NCBI GenBank assembly: GCA_002304425.1
Contig: NEUY01000008.1
Coordinates: 1 to 34,745, forward strand
Direction of reading: 5' to 3'
From: Opitutia bacterium Tous-C10FEB
GTDB taxonomy: Bacteria > Verrucomicrobiota > Verrucomicrobiia > Opitutales > Opitutaceae
Length of the DNA: 34,745 nt
The translations under genes and the position numbers were made by a program. The notes beneath the pieces are model-generated. The model had not been told where the DNA came from. It worked only from the letters and a program-made list of their open reading frames with translations, and searched no databases. Shown one piece after another: positions 1 to 9,220 of this stretch. The first letter of the stretch is position 1; each line of letters begins with the position of its first letter.

Positions 1-107
1 GGGGGCGGGGTTAATTGAAAGAAAATAAAAAAATCCCACGATGAGTCGGCACGAAATGCGTTGCCGTTTGATGGTATTTGCTGGGAAATTTGACCCATAA
101 TTAAGCC

Positions 108-3100
108 ATGGTTCCCGCCGCCCCTCTCAATAAAGAACAGAAGCGCCACTTGCTGCTGACGATGCTGGAAAGCCGTCACGGCGACCTGCGTGAGGAGAGC
201 TTGAATCGGCAAGGGAAGGGGCATTTTCACGTTTCCGGTCGTGGCCACGAGGCACTGGCGGCCATCGGCGCGCAGTTACGGGAAGGGGACTTCATTCTAC
301 CTTACTACCGCGACCGAGGGCTGTGTTCGGGGCGCGGCTTGACGCTGCGTCACATGGCGCTCGAATATTTTGCCAAGCGCGAGTCGGCGTCCCGCGGCCG
401 CATGATGCCTTCGCATTTTTCGTCGCGCGAGTTGAACATCGTGAGTGTGCCCACGCCCCTCGGCGCGCAGTTGCTGCCGGCTTGTGGGATCGCGTGGGGC
501 CTCCAGTTGGATGGCACCGATGGAGTCGTCGTCACGACGATTGGCGACGCGGCGACGCGGCAGGGAGATTTTTTTGAAGCGATCAGTTTTGCCGCCGAGC
601 GGCGGCTGCCAATTTTATTTATCGTAGAAGATAATGGGTACGGCATCTCCACGCCTACGCGAAAAACCAATCCCCTGGTGTTGGGGGTTTTGGATCGCGC
701 ACAGTGGGCCGAGCTTGATGGAGCTGACACGGTCGCCGTGCATGCGGCAGGGCAGGCGGCTTTGGCTAAGTTGCGCGCGGGCGAAGGCCCGGTGCTCCTG
801 TGGGCCAAAATGGAGCGGCTCGCCAGTCATACGAGTTCAGATGATCACACGCTCTACCGCTCGAAGGAAGATATCGCGGCCATGGAAGCAGCCGATCCCG
901 TGCGGGTGTTGAAAGATCGCATGCTCGCTGCCGGAGAAATTACCGTCGCGGAATTTGCGCAAATGGAGGCGGCCGCGAAAGAGTTGGTGCGCCGCGAATA
1001 CGCTGCGGCTGAGCAGGCAGAAAATCCGCATGCGGCGGAACTCCTGACGGATATTACGGGGCCCGCGCCCCAATTAACTGAAGAACTGTTTCGGCCGGGC
1101 AAATATCGCATGGGTGATTTAATTAACCGGACCCTGCGCGCCGGACTCACGGCCGAGCCCAAGCGCATGATTTTTGGGCAGGACGTCGAGGATCCGAAGG
1201 GCGGAGTGTTTCGGCTCACGCAAAAACTATCCACTGATTTCCCCGCGCAGGTCTTTAATTCACCTTTAGCTGAGTCGACGATTATTGGCGTCGCCGGAGG
1301 GTTGGCGCTTTACGGCCGTCGGCCGGTGTTTGAGTTGCAGTTTATTGATTTTATTTATCCCGGCTTCAATCAGCTGGTATCGAATTTGGCTAACCTGCGT
1401 TGGCGTTCCCATGCGGCCTGGAAAACACCGATCGTGTTGTACGCGCCCTATGGCGCTTATTTGCCCGGCGGTGGTCTGTGGCATTCGCAGGCCAACGAAG
1501 CGGTGTTCGCCCATTTTCCCGGAATCAATATCGTCATTCCCTCCACGCCTGAGGATGCCGCTGGTCTGTTGTGGACGGCGATGCAGGGCGAAGACATTAC
1601 GCTATTCTTGGCTCCGAAGCATATGCTTTGGGCCGAAAAAGAAACGGGGGAGCCGGTGGTGCCCATCCCGCTGGGTTTGGCGCGCCGTTGTTTAGAGGGT
1701 AACGACCTCACCTTGGTCGCGTGGGGTAATACGATGGAGAAGGCGCACGAGGCGATCGCGGCATTGAAAGGCGCCGTCGGCGTTGATCTCATCGATCTTC
1801 GCTCGATTGCGCCGTGGGATCACGCGACGATCGAGGCCTCGGTGCGGAAAACGGGCCGATTGATCGTAGTCCAAGAGGACGGCGAAGCTTGCTCCGTCGG
1901 CCAAATGATTATCACCCACATCTTGGGCCAAGCTGATCTCTGGGCCGGGCTTAAAGCACCGCCTCTTTTAGTCGCGAAGCCTAACGTGATGATCGGCTAT
2001 AATCCGATTTATGAATATGCTGCGCTGCCTGATGCCGCCCGGATTGTCGCGGCGATCGAGCGCACCGTCGGCTTGGATCTCACCCGCGGTCAGGCCTTGC
2101 CCGCACCAGCGACCGAGGGGAACCAGCTCGCGGCGAACCCAGCCGCTCAAGCCCATGGCCCGCAAAATACCGTCATTGCTGGGACTAATGATATTATTGT
2201 CCGCGTGCCCATTATGGGTGAGGGGCTGCGCTCCGCTCGGGTCGTGAGCCTCGCTAAGCAGCCGGGGGATGGCGTGCAGCACGATGATATCTTGTGTGAA
2301 GTGGAGACGGATAAAGCCGTGTACCCCATCGAGGCGTCTTTTACTGGTCGGCTCAAAAGCTGGCAAATCAAGGTCGATGATACCGTTCTGATTGGCCAAG
2401 CGATCGCGCTGGTCACCGGAGACGCGGCCAGCGTCGCCGCCTTGCCAGTCGAAGCTGGCGTCGAGTCGCCCGCGGTGGCGAGCTCGCGGGTGCCAATCTC
2501 TCCGTTAGTCACCAGCGGCCCGGCCGTTGCGCCCATCGGGCGGCGGGCGGTTGCCGTGGCTGCAGTTATTTCTACCCCCCCTCCATCCATGACAGGAAAT
2601 CTTCGCCCGCCAGCTCTTAATCCCGCCATCACTAAGCGTCTGCAATCGGTGGTCGCGACGAATATGTTGATGGATGTCCGCTGGGCCGGTCTGCGGCGCG
2701 CGCGGGAAATTGCTAAGCAAAAAGAGGGCGCGGCCGCCCCTTCGCCTTCGGTGATGATGGCTTGGGGGCTGACGCGCGCCCAGGAAAAGCACGCGGCGTT
2801 TCGTTGTCTGGTCGATAAAGAAGGCGCGATTCATGAGAGCCGCGATTTCGATGTTGGCGTCGCGGTGGCGTTGCCCGGCGATCGGCTGGCGACCGCTTCC
2901 ATTGCCCGGGCCAATTTACTTTCCTGGGCCGATTTCCAAGTGGCCTATCAACGGGCGCTCGAGGAAACGCGCGGCGGTAAACTCATCGAGGTGCAAGCGC
3001 CGCTGAATATTACTAGTCTCGGGGCTTTTGGGATCGAGAGTGCGACCCCGATCGTCGTCCCGCCCTCAATGGCCACGGTCTTCATCGGCGCGGCCCACGA

Positions 3101-3251
3101 GCGCCTGATCAACGACGAAGGGGTGATTCACCCCGCCGAGGTCATTACCCTATCGCTGACATTCGACCATCGCGTGGTTAACGGCGCGGGGGCTGCTGCC
3201 TTCATGCAGGAAGTTAAAAGCCAATTAGAAAATTTTCAGTTACCAAGTTGA
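108..3251 (+). CDS. Fused 2-oxo acid dehydrogenase: E1alpha-E1beta-lipoyl-E2 catalytic domains in one protein
   Basis: A single 1047-residue chain carries what are normally three subunits of a pyruvate/branched-chain 2-oxo acid dehydrogenase complex. Residues about 1-310 resemble E1alpha: the ThDP/Mg motif begins GDAATRQGD at 146 and ends at Asn176. Residues about 330-670 resemble E1beta, with an APYGA stretch and an HSQ histidine. Residues about 695-770 are a lipoyl domain with the lipoylation motif ETDKA, Lys736. Residues about 830-1047 resemble the E2 acyltransferase, with the DHR motif at 1020-1022 (catalytic His1021). I see no peripheral subunit-binding domain between lipoyl and catalytic parts; that linker is Ala/Pro/Val-rich. 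The usual Asp of HxxxDG is Asn1025. Family knowledge: E1alpha-beta fusions are known, and the reaction is oxidative decarboxylation with acyl transfer to CoA. The substrate (pyruvate or branched-chain) cannot be decided from sequence alone. No E3 gene is in the window. The ATG at 108 has no SD sequence. Confidence 0.9.
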   Translation: MVPAAPLNKEQKRHLLLTMLESRHGDLREESLNRQGKGHFHVSGRGHEALAAIGAQLREGDFILPYYRDRGLCSGRGLTLRHMALEYFAKRESASRGRMMPSHFSSRELNIVSVPTPLGAQLLPACGIAWGLQLDGTDGVVVTTIGDAATRQGDFFEAISFAAERRLPILFIVEDNGYGISTPTRKTNPLVLGVLDRAQWAELDGADTVAVHAAGQAALAKLRAGEGPVLLWAKMERLASHTSSDDHTLYRSKEDIAAMEAADPVRVLKDRMLAAGEITVAEFAQMEAAAKELVRREYAAAEQAENPHAAELLTDITGPAPQLTEELFRPGKYRMGDLINRTLRAGLTAEPKRMIFGQDVEDPKGGVFRLTQKLSTDFPAQVFNSPLAESTIIGVAGGLALYGRRPVFELQFIDFIYPGFNQLVSNLANLRWRSHAAWKTPIVLYAPYGAYLPGGGLWHSQANEAVFAHFPGINIVIPSTPEDAAGLLWTAMQGEDITLFLAPKHMLWAEKETGEPVVPIPLGLARRCLEGNDLTLVAWGNTMEKAHEAIAALKGAVGVDLIDLRSIAPWDHATIEASVRKTGRLIVVQEDGEACSVGQMIITHILGQADLWAGLKAPPLLVAKPNVMIGYNPIYEYAALPDAARIVAAIERTVGLDLTRGQALPAPATEGNQLAANPAAQAHGPQNTVIAGTNDIIVRVPIMGEGLRSARVVSLAKQPGDGVQHDDILCEVETDKAVYPIEASFTGRLKSWQIKVDDTVLIGQAIALVTGDAASVAALPVEAGVESPAVASSRVPISPLVTSGPAVAPIGRRAVAVAAVISTPPPSMTGNLRPPALNPAITKRLQSVVATNMLMDVRWAGLRRAREIAKQKEGAAAPSPSVMMAWGLTRAQEKHAAFRCLVDKEGAIHESRDFDVGVAVALPGDRLATASIARANLLSWADFQVAYQRALEETRGGKLIEVQAPLNITSLGAFGIESATPIVVPPSMATVFIGAAHERLINDEGVIHPAEVITLSLTFDHRVVNGAGAAAFMQEVKSQLENFQLPS

Positions 3252-3285
3252 TCCTGTGGCGGGTGCGCGCCCGCTGATTCTGTGG

Positions 3286-3316
3286 GCTCGCCTTCAGCGC
3301 GAGCGTTATTGATTTT
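3286..3316 (+). terminator. Possible Rho-independent terminator after the fused dehydrogenase
   Basis: A 6-bp stem, GCTCGC (3286-3291) with GCGAGC (3299-3304), has a 7-nt loop and is followed by a T-rich tail (GTTATTGATTTTT). It lies between the dehydrogenase stop and the next gene. The tail is interrupted, so strength is uncertain. Confidence 0.4.
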
Positions 3317-3351
3317 TAAGCCACCTCTCCACCCTTCCACTCCTCCCACTC

Positions 3352-4458
3352 ATGGCTCATCTCACCCGCCGCCATTTTCTTGGCAATGTTTCAACCCTCG
3401 CTGCCTTGACGTTGGCCCCGCGCCTGAGTTGGGGCGCTGATCGCCCGCCGATCGGGCGCAAGCTCGGCGTGGCCTTGGTTGGTTTAGGTGGCTATAGCCG
3501 CGGACAACTGGGGCCGGCTCTGCGCGAAACCAAATATTGCCAGCTCGCAGGCGTCGTGACCAGTGACCACGCCAAGGGGTTAAAATGGGCCCAAGATTAC
3601 GGTTTCCCAGCGACTAATATTTATAATTACAACACGATGGCTCAGCTCGCGAATAATCCCGCGATTGATATTGTTTATGTGGTTACGCCGAACGGCCTGC
3701 ATGCGGAGCATTGCATCGCCGCCGCTAAAGCGGGCAAGCACGTCATTTGCGAAAAACCCATGGCGAACACGGTCGCCGAATGTGATGCGATTATCGCCGC
3801 CTGTCGCGCCGCGGGCGTGCAACTGACGATCGGCTATCGGTTGTTTTTTGATCCTCACCATGCGGAGTTACGGCGGTTGGCCCGGGACGAAGATTTCGGC
3901 CCTTTCAACCAGATGTCAGGTGAGCGTGGCTTTGTAATGTCCGCCTGGCGGTGGCGGGCCGATCGGGTGTTAGCCGGTGGTGGCCCGCTCATGGATTTGG
4001 GCGTCTACCTCATACAAGGCGCCTGCATGGCCAAAAACGAGGCGAAGCCGGTGGCCGTAACCGCGCAGGAATTGCCGAAAACGCGCCCCGATATTTCTCG
4101 CGATACGGAGGAGGCGCTGCGTTGGACTATGGAATTTGCCGACGGGGCGCAGGCAAATTTAATGACGAGTTACCAACAGAAGGCCGATCGCTTTCGGGCC
4201 GACGGGGCGCGGGGCTGGATTCATTTTAAGGAACATGCCTTTGCTTATCGCGGCATGGCCGTGGAAACCAGTCGCGGCCCACTCAAATTTACGCCGCCTA
4301 ATCAACAAGCGCTGCAGATGGACGCCTTCGCGCAAAGTGTGCTCACCGGCGCTCCTTCGCCGGCGCCAGGGGAAATGGGCCGCCGCGACCTCACAATTAT
4401 TGAAGCAATTTATGTCTCCATGGCCGCCGGCGGTCAGCGGGTGTTAGTAAAAGCTTAA
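3352..4458 (+). CDS. Tat-exported Gfo/Idh/MocA-family oxidoreductase (glucose-fructose oxidoreductase-like)
   Basis: A 368-residue protein starting with a twin-arginine signal (TRRHFLGN at about residues 5-12, then a hydrophobic stretch), so the folded, cofactor-loaded enzyme is probably exported to the periplasm. A Rossmann fold follows: VALVGLGGYSRG is the dinucleotide-binding turn and CEKPMA is the family EKP motif with its conserved lysine. The later GGGPLMDLGVY segment matches the substrate-domain signature of glucose-fructose oxidoreductases, where a Tyr replaces the usual His. These features support an NAD(P)-dependent sugar oxidoreductase; the sugar is not predictable. It is monocistronic and converges with asnS. 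The ATG at 3352 follows pyrimidine-rich sequence without an SD motif. Confidence 0.88.
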   Translation: MAHLTRRHFLGNVSTLAALTLAPRLSWGADRPPIGRKLGVALVGLGGYSRGQLGPALRETKYCQLAGVVTSDHAKGLKWAQDYGFPATNIYNYNTMAQLANNPAIDIVYVVTPNGLHAEHCIAAAKAGKHVICEKPMANTVAECDAIIAACRAAGVQLTIGYRLFFDPHHAELRRLARDEDFGPFNQMSGERGFVMSAWRWRADRVLAGGGPLMDLGVYLIQGACMAKNEAKPVAVTAQELPKTRPDISRDTEEALRWTMEFADGAQANLMTSYQQKADRFRADGARGWIHFKEHAFAYRGMAVETSRGPLKFTPPNQQALQMDAFAQSVLTGAPSPAPGEMGRRDLTIIEAIYVSMAAGGQRVLVKA

Positions 4459-4582
4459 ACGCCGCGCTGCCTTAAGCGGCCGCGATGGGCAGGACAACGT
4501 GAACCGTCGTGCCTTGGGCATCGTGGCGCCGGGTCGTCGGGCAAATTGGAGGCGGACTATCTTTCGCGGTGGGGCGTTCCCC

Positions 4583-5980
4583 TTAAAATTCCGCGGTGCC
4601 GGGCGTGCGCGCAAAGGGAATAACATCACGGATGTTAGCGACCCCCGTGATAAACATCAGCATGCGTTCGAACCCGAGGCCAAAGCCGGCATGGGGAACG
4701 GTGCCGTAGCGCCGTAGATCGAGATACCACCAATAATTTTTCTCCTCGAGGTGATGCAGCATCATGCCCGCTCGAAGTTGCTCGAGGCGCTCTTCGCGCT
4801 GACTGCCGCCGATAATTTCGCCAATCCCGGGAACCAGCAAATCCATGGCGGCCACGGTTTCGCGGCCGGCGGCGCAGCCTTCATTTTGGCGCATATAAAA
4901 TGCCTTAATGGCGCGCGGATAATTATAGACCGTCACTGGACACTTGAAATGTTCCTCCGTGAGATAGCGTTCGTGCTCCGATTGGAGGTTGTCACCCCAA
5001 GCCACCGGATGCTCCCAAGTTTTCCCGCTATTATTTAAAATTTCTACCGCCGCCGTGTAGCTGCAGCGTTGAAAGGGTCGCTCGAGGACAAAATTCAGGC
5101 GCGTGAGCAACTCGGGATCGACGAATTTGCTAAAAAATTCGAGATCCCCGGCGCAATGCTGGGTGGCGTCACGAATGAGATATTTCACAAATTCTTCGGC
5201 GAGGTCCATGTTGCCGGCCAGATCGCAGAAGGCGACTTCGGGTTCGATCATCCAAAACTCAGAAGCGTGGCGGGAGGTGTGGGAATTTTCGGCACGGAAA
5301 GTGGGCCCAAAAGTATAGACGTTGGAAAGCGCCGTGGCGAAAATTTCGGCCTCGAGCTGTCCGGAAACGGTCAGGAAGGTTTTTTTGCCAAAAAAATCCT
5401 GCCGATGGTCAATTTCGCCCTGCTCATTTTTAGGTGGCTGGGCGAGGTCGAGGGTGGTGACGCGAAACATATCCCCCGCACCCTCGGCGTCACTGGCGGT
5501 AATAATGGGCGTGTGGACGTAGCAAAACTCTTTGGCCTGAAAGAATTGGTGCACGGCATAGGCTAAGCGACTGCGCACGCGAAAAACCGCGCCGAAGAGA
5601 TTGGAGCGTGGCCGCAAGTGGGCGATTTCGCGGAGAAATTCCAGCGTGTGCCCTTTCTTTTGGAGCGGGTAAGTCGCATCAGCTTCGCCGAGCACGGTGA
5701 ATTTTTCTGCAACCACTTCCCATTTTTGGCCGCCCCCTTTGGATGCGACCAATTTGCCGTGGACTTCAACTGACGCCCCGGTGCCGGCGCGGGCGACCTG
5801 CGCGTAGTCGGGCAAGGTGGCATCGATGATGATCTGGAGACCCTTCAGGCAGGAGCCATCATTAAGCTCAATGAAAGAGAAGGCTTTGGCATCGCGGCGG
5901 GTTCGCACCCAACCCTGCAAGAAGATAGTATCGGCGGGTGCGGTGGCATTCAGGGCGGCTTTGACGAGGGTGCGGGACAT
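4583..5980 (-). CDS. asnS: Asparaginyl-tRNA synthetase
   Basis: A 465-residue class IIb aminoacyl-tRNA synthetase that charges tRNA-Asn in the cytoplasm. Residues about 15-100 form the N-terminal OB-fold anticodon-binding domain ([11 protein letters not shown]). The catalytic core follows, with [11 protein letters not shown], a motif 2 region around [16 protein letters not shown], and the C-terminal motif 3 [13 protein letters not shown] with the ATP-contacting arginine. The end [10 protein letters not shown]-like segment ([14 protein letters not shown]) is typical of AsnRS rather than AspRS, which carries a large insertion absent here. Length is normal for the bacterial enzyme (about 465). 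It is transcribed toward the Gfo/Idh gene. The ATG at 5980 is the first in-frame start and has no SD. The frame stays open for about 36 codons after its TAA (see findings). Confidence 0.96.
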   Translation of the reverse strand: MSRTLVKAALNATAPADTIFLQGWVRTRRDAKAFSFIELNDGSCLKGLQIIIDATLPDYAQVARAGTGASVEVHGKLVASKGGGQKWEVVAEKFTVLGEADATYPLQKKGHTLEFLREIAHLRPRSNLFGAVFRVRSRLAYAVHQFFQAKEFCYVHTPIITASDAEGAGDMFRVTTLDLAQPPKNEQGEIDHRQDFFGKKTFLTVSGQLEAEIFATALSNVYTFGPTFRAENSHTSRHASEFWMIEPEVAFCDLAGNMDLAEEFVKYLIRDATQHCAGDLEFFSKFVDPELLTRLNFVLERPFQRCSYTAAVEILNNSGKTWEHPVAWGDNLQSEHERYLTEEHFKCPVTVYNYPRAIKAFYMRQNEGCAAGRETVAAMDLLVPGIGEIIGGSQREERLEQLRAGMMLHHLEEKNYWWYLDLRRYGTVPHAGFGLGFERMLMFITGVANIRDVIPFARTPGTAEF

Positions 5981-6108
5981 GAGTTAATGTTTTCGGCAGA
6001 GAAACGAACCTAGGGGCCGGAGGCAAATGCAAGATTCAGCTCGGCGGCAACTGGCTCACGCGAGGCCCACGATCTTGAGTGCCGAGACCGGACCGCGCAT
6101 CCGTAAAT

Positions 6109-6182
<74 letters not shown>

Positions 6183-6667
6183 AATTTCTTCGGGGCAGCG
6201 TGTCCCTCGGCCACGGGCGTTCAAGCTTTTGTTCATGACTCAAGTGGGCTGGCCAAAAAATTACAGCCGATCCAGCCGTCGTGATAGCCCGGCGTTCATG
6301 CCGCCGCCTGCAGTGTTTCACGGGTTTTTTAAGCCCTGATTCCGTGGTATGCTGACCCCCAAGCAGCACTAAAGGCGCAGAGTCAAACCAAGCATTTCAA
6401 GCGGGAGGCCTACACAGTGACGCGGAGAATTTGAGCTTAAACCTGAGCCCTATTTCCCCTCCGTATTTCAAGGGGGTTTAGGTTTATTAGCGCGGCCCTC
6501 AGCTTGAGTTAAAGTTGGCCGACTTTGATCCGATGTCGTAACTTGCCCGTGATCAGTCAAAATGCCTGGCCGAGTCTATTTTGGGCCGCTTTAGCCGAAT
6601 TGCGCTGGGCCTGGCTGGGATGAAATTCGTTGCAGCTTCGCTTAAAATCTCCCTGCATCGACAACCT
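6183..6667. other. 485-nt intergenic region between tRNA-Gly and pilC-like gene, with one structured segment
   Basis: I see no convincing gene here on either strand. The frames that cross it on the minus strand run through the tRNA and look spurious. The one structured part is 6438-6486: outer 7-bp arms TAAACCT (6438-6444) and AGGTTTA (6480-6486) enclose an inner stem CCCCT (6456-6460) / AGGGG (6471-6475). It could be a 5'-UTR structure for the downstream gene or a small RNA. An upstream in-frame start for the pilC-like gene at 6581 falls in this region but is not favoured. Confidence 0.4.
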
Positions 6668-7807
6668 ATGGCAAATCCCTCAACAACAAAGCCCAAGTCC
6701 AGTGTTAAGGTTGCGCAAGAGATGGCCAAGTTAAAGGCCGCGGAGAAAAAAGCGAAAACCTACAAGCTCGATCTCCAAGAGCTCTCAATTTTTACCAGCC
6801 AGCTGGCGTCCCTATTGCAGGCGGGTCTCCCGCTCATCTCCTGCCTCGAAGCCTTGCAGGATCAAACCGAGGATCAAGTTTTTCGGATCGTGATTCGCGA
6901 TGTGCGCAATGACATCTCTACCGGCACTTCCTTTTCGGCCGCGGTAAAAAAATTCCCGAAAGCCTTTCCCAATCTCTTTATTTCGATGGTGGAGGCTGGT
7001 GAAGCTTCCGGCGGTCTGGCGGAAATTCTTGGCAAGGTGGCGGGCTATTTCGAATCGACGGTTAAATTAACCAAAAAAGTTAAATCCGCCATGACCTATC
7101 CCGTCGCGGTTATTGGGCTCGCGGTGGCGCTCGTTAATGTGTTGTTAATTTTTGTTATCCCAGTGTTCGCGGCCATGTTTGCTGATTTCGGAGCTAAGTT
7201 ACCGGCCCCGACGCAAATGCTCATCGATCTGAGTGACTTTATGAAAGCGTGGTGGTGGGCGGTGGGTGGAGCGGCTTACGGCGTATTCTTTTTCATGAGC
7301 AAGTATGTCGCGACCCCTAACGGTCGCCGCCAGAAAGATCATTTTCTTATCAATGCGCCGATCTTCGGTAATTTGGTCCACAAGATTGCCCTGTCGCGCT
7401 TCTGTCGCACTTACGCTACCCTGATGCGTTCGGGCGTGCCGATTCTGCGCACCCTAGAAATCGTCGCTTCAGCTAGCGGTAAGGTGCAAGTCGAAGACGC
7501 CTGCGTGGCCATCGCCAAACATGTCAGCCAAGGTGGCCAAGTCTCTGATGTCATGGCGGTGAATGCTTTTTTCCCCCCCATGATTAAGCACATGGTCAAG
7601 GCCGGCGAGACCACCGGCAATGTTGATGGTATGATGAACAAGGTCGCCGATTTTTACGACACGGAGTGCGATGCGATCGTTGGCGCGCTCACCTCCCTGA
7701 TCGAGCCGTTGCTCATTGTCTTCCTCGGCATCGTGGTCGGCGGCATAGTCATGGCGATGTTTCTGCCGATCTTCCAACTCGGGGCTGTGGCCGGCGGCTT
7801 GCAGTAA
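6668..7807 (+). CDS. Type IV pilus / type II secretion inner-membrane platform protein (PilC/GspF family)
   Basis: A 379-residue integral membrane protein with the duplicated GspF/PilC architecture. The first cytoplasmic repeat spans about residues 35-160 (FTSQLASLLQAGLPL and FISMVEAGEASGGLAEIL signatures) and the second about 230-350 (RFCRTYATLMRSGVPIL and MVKAGETTGNVDGMM). Hydrophobic segments lie at about 143-170, 195-212 and 345-372 (LLIVFLGIVVGGIVMAMFLPIF). Family role: the membrane anchor that couples the assembly ATPase to pilus or pseudopilus polymerisation. I chose the ATG at 6668 because the N-terminus from there is a charged cytoplasmic tail like the family, whereas the longer frame adds an unlikely 29 residues. 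No pilB/gspE, pilT or pilin gene is in the window. The next gene is a response regulator 71 nt downstream on the same strand. Confidence 0.9.
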   Translation: MANPSTTKPKSSVKVAQEMAKLKAAEKKAKTYKLDLQELSIFTSQLASLLQAGLPLISCLEALQDQTEDQVFRIVIRDVRNDISTGTSFSAAVKKFPKAFPNLFISMVEAGEASGGLAEILGKVAGYFESTVKLTKKVKSAMTYPVAVIGLAVALVNVLLIFVIPVFAAMFADFGAKLPAPTQMLIDLSDFMKAWWWAVGGAAYGVFFFMSKYVATPNGRRQKDHFLINAPIFGNLVHKIALSRFCRTYATLMRSGVPILRTLEIVASASGKVQVEDACVAIAKHVSQGGQVSDVMAVNAFFPPMIKHMVKAGETTGNVDGMMNKVADFYDTECDAIVGALTSLIEPLLIVFLGIVVGGIVMAMFLPIFQLGAVAGGLQ

Positions 7808-7878
7808 CTGCAGGTCTATGCTGGAGTGATGGCGGCCCTACGCCGACCAGCGGTGGGCTATAACTAGCCCCTTTCTCT

Positions 7879-9126
7879 ATGGCTTCCCTTCTTATTGTCG
7901 ACGACCTCATCCCAATTCACGAGATGTTGGGCGCGGTGCTGCATCCGACCGGTCATCAAACGGCTTTTGCCACTGACGGGGAGAAGGCGCTAGCCACGTA
8001 CAAAGCGGGTCAATTTGACCTGGTGCTGGCCGATATCGACATGAAGCCGATGGACGGCATCACGCTGTTAAAAAAATTAAAGGCCTATGATCAGACCGCC
8101 GTGCTGATTATTATGACTGCCTACGCGAGCACTGAGAGTGCGATCCAAGCCCTGCAATATGGGGCGTTCGATTATCTGCAAAAACCATTTAAGGTGGATG
8201 AACTTCTCCAGGCTTTGCAGCGGGGGCTCATCTACCGGCAAGGGTTGCTTGCGCGAGCGGCCGTCGTCGAGGCCGCGCCCGGTGTGCTCGGGGCAGATTT
8301 TGAATCGCGGCTCGTGGGCGCGAGTCAGAAAAATAAACGGCTCATCGCCCAGTTGAAGAAATTAGCCGGTGCGCGCACCCCCATTCTGATTACCGGTGAA
8401 AAGGGGTGTGGCCACGAAATCGCGGCTGAGTTGCTCCACACCGCGACTAGCCCGCTCATCTCGATTGATTGCCAGCTCAGCTCGATGGCTAGTCTTCGCT
8501 CTGGCCTGCTCGGGGAAAATGGTCTGGGCGGTACCTGGGTGCAGCAAGCCAAGGGCGGCACGCTTTTTCTCCTGCACTTGCAGGCCTTGCCCCTGGAGGC
8601 TCAAGCCGAGCTTGTTTCTGTCATCCGCAACAATGCGCATAATTTTCACCTGCTCTGTGCCACGGAGGTAGATCTAGAAAAATTAGCGGAGGAGGGTCTC
8701 TTTAACGAAGAGCTTTTTTATCGGATCGCCGCCCTGTTGGTTCAGTTGCCCGCCTTGCGTGAGCGGGTGGAGGATATCCCTGCCTTGATCCAAGACGTAG
8801 CCAGCCAGACGACCAACCCACAATTTGATGCCCGGCAAGTGGAGTTTTCGGCGGAAGCTTTACAGATTTTAGCTAACTACGGCTGGCCAGGAAATCTCAC
8901 CGAATTCCGGCAGGTGATCGCGTCCCTGCTCACAACGACGGAAACCCGCGTGATCAGCGCGGCGCAATTGCCTTTGCGCATCCAGGAGCTGAAGCACTGG
9001 CCGACGCTCGCCGCTTACCTTGCCGACCACGAGAAACAGTACATCGCCCGCCTCCTTAACGCGAGCGGCGGTGACAAAGTGCGTGCCGCCGCCGCTCTCG
9101 CAATCGACGTCAGTCGCCTCCCTTGA
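7879..9126 (+). CDS. Response regulator with intact receiver but degenerate sigma54-type AAA+ domain and truncated Fis HTH
   Basis: A 415-residue NtrC-like protein. The receiver (about 1-120) keeps all key residues: acidic pair Asp8-Asp9, phospho-acceptor Asp52, Thr80 and Lys102. The central AAA+ region (about 145-355) keeps the fold signature (LPALRERVEDIP, YGWPGN) but has lost ATPase residues. Walker A reads GEKGCGHE at 173-180, with His179 for Lys. Walker B reads GGTLFLLHL at 226-234, with Leu232-His233 for Asp-Glu. The GAFTGA loop is missing, FREDLYYR is FNEELFYR, and the sensor II Arg of GNxREL is Thr. The C-terminal Fis-type HTH starts (GGDKVRAAAALAIDVSR) but stops within the recognition helix. 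It is therefore unlikely to remodel sigma54 holoenzyme; it could act without ATPase, or be decaying. Proximity to the pilC-like gene suggests, but does not show, a pilus-related role. No histidine kinase is nearby. Confidence 0.85.
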   Translation: MASLLIVDDLIPIHEMLGAVLHPTGHQTAFATDGEKALATYKAGQFDLVLADIDMKPMDGITLLKKLKAYDQTAVLIIMTAYASTESAIQALQYGAFDYLQKPFKVDELLQALQRGLIYRQGLLARAAVVEAAPGVLGADFESRLVGASQKNKRLIAQLKKLAGARTPILITGEKGCGHEIAAELLHTATSPLISIDCQLSSMASLRSGLLGENGLGGTWVQQAKGGTLFLLHLQALPLEAQAELVSVIRNNAHNFHLLCATEVDLEKLAEEGLFNEELFYRIAALLVQLPALRERVEDIPALIQDVASQTTNPQFDARQVEFSAEALQILANYGWPGNLTEFRQVIASLLTTTETRVISAAQLPLRIQELKHWPTLAAYLADHEKQYIARLLNASGGDKVRAAAALAIDVSRLP

Positions 9127-9220
9127 GGTCTTACGGTCGGGCGTAGCCTTCAGCATGATCGTACCGGACTGGGGTTGAGGCCCTAGGCCCACCGGCGCTC
9201 TGCGCAAATTTTACGGGTAT

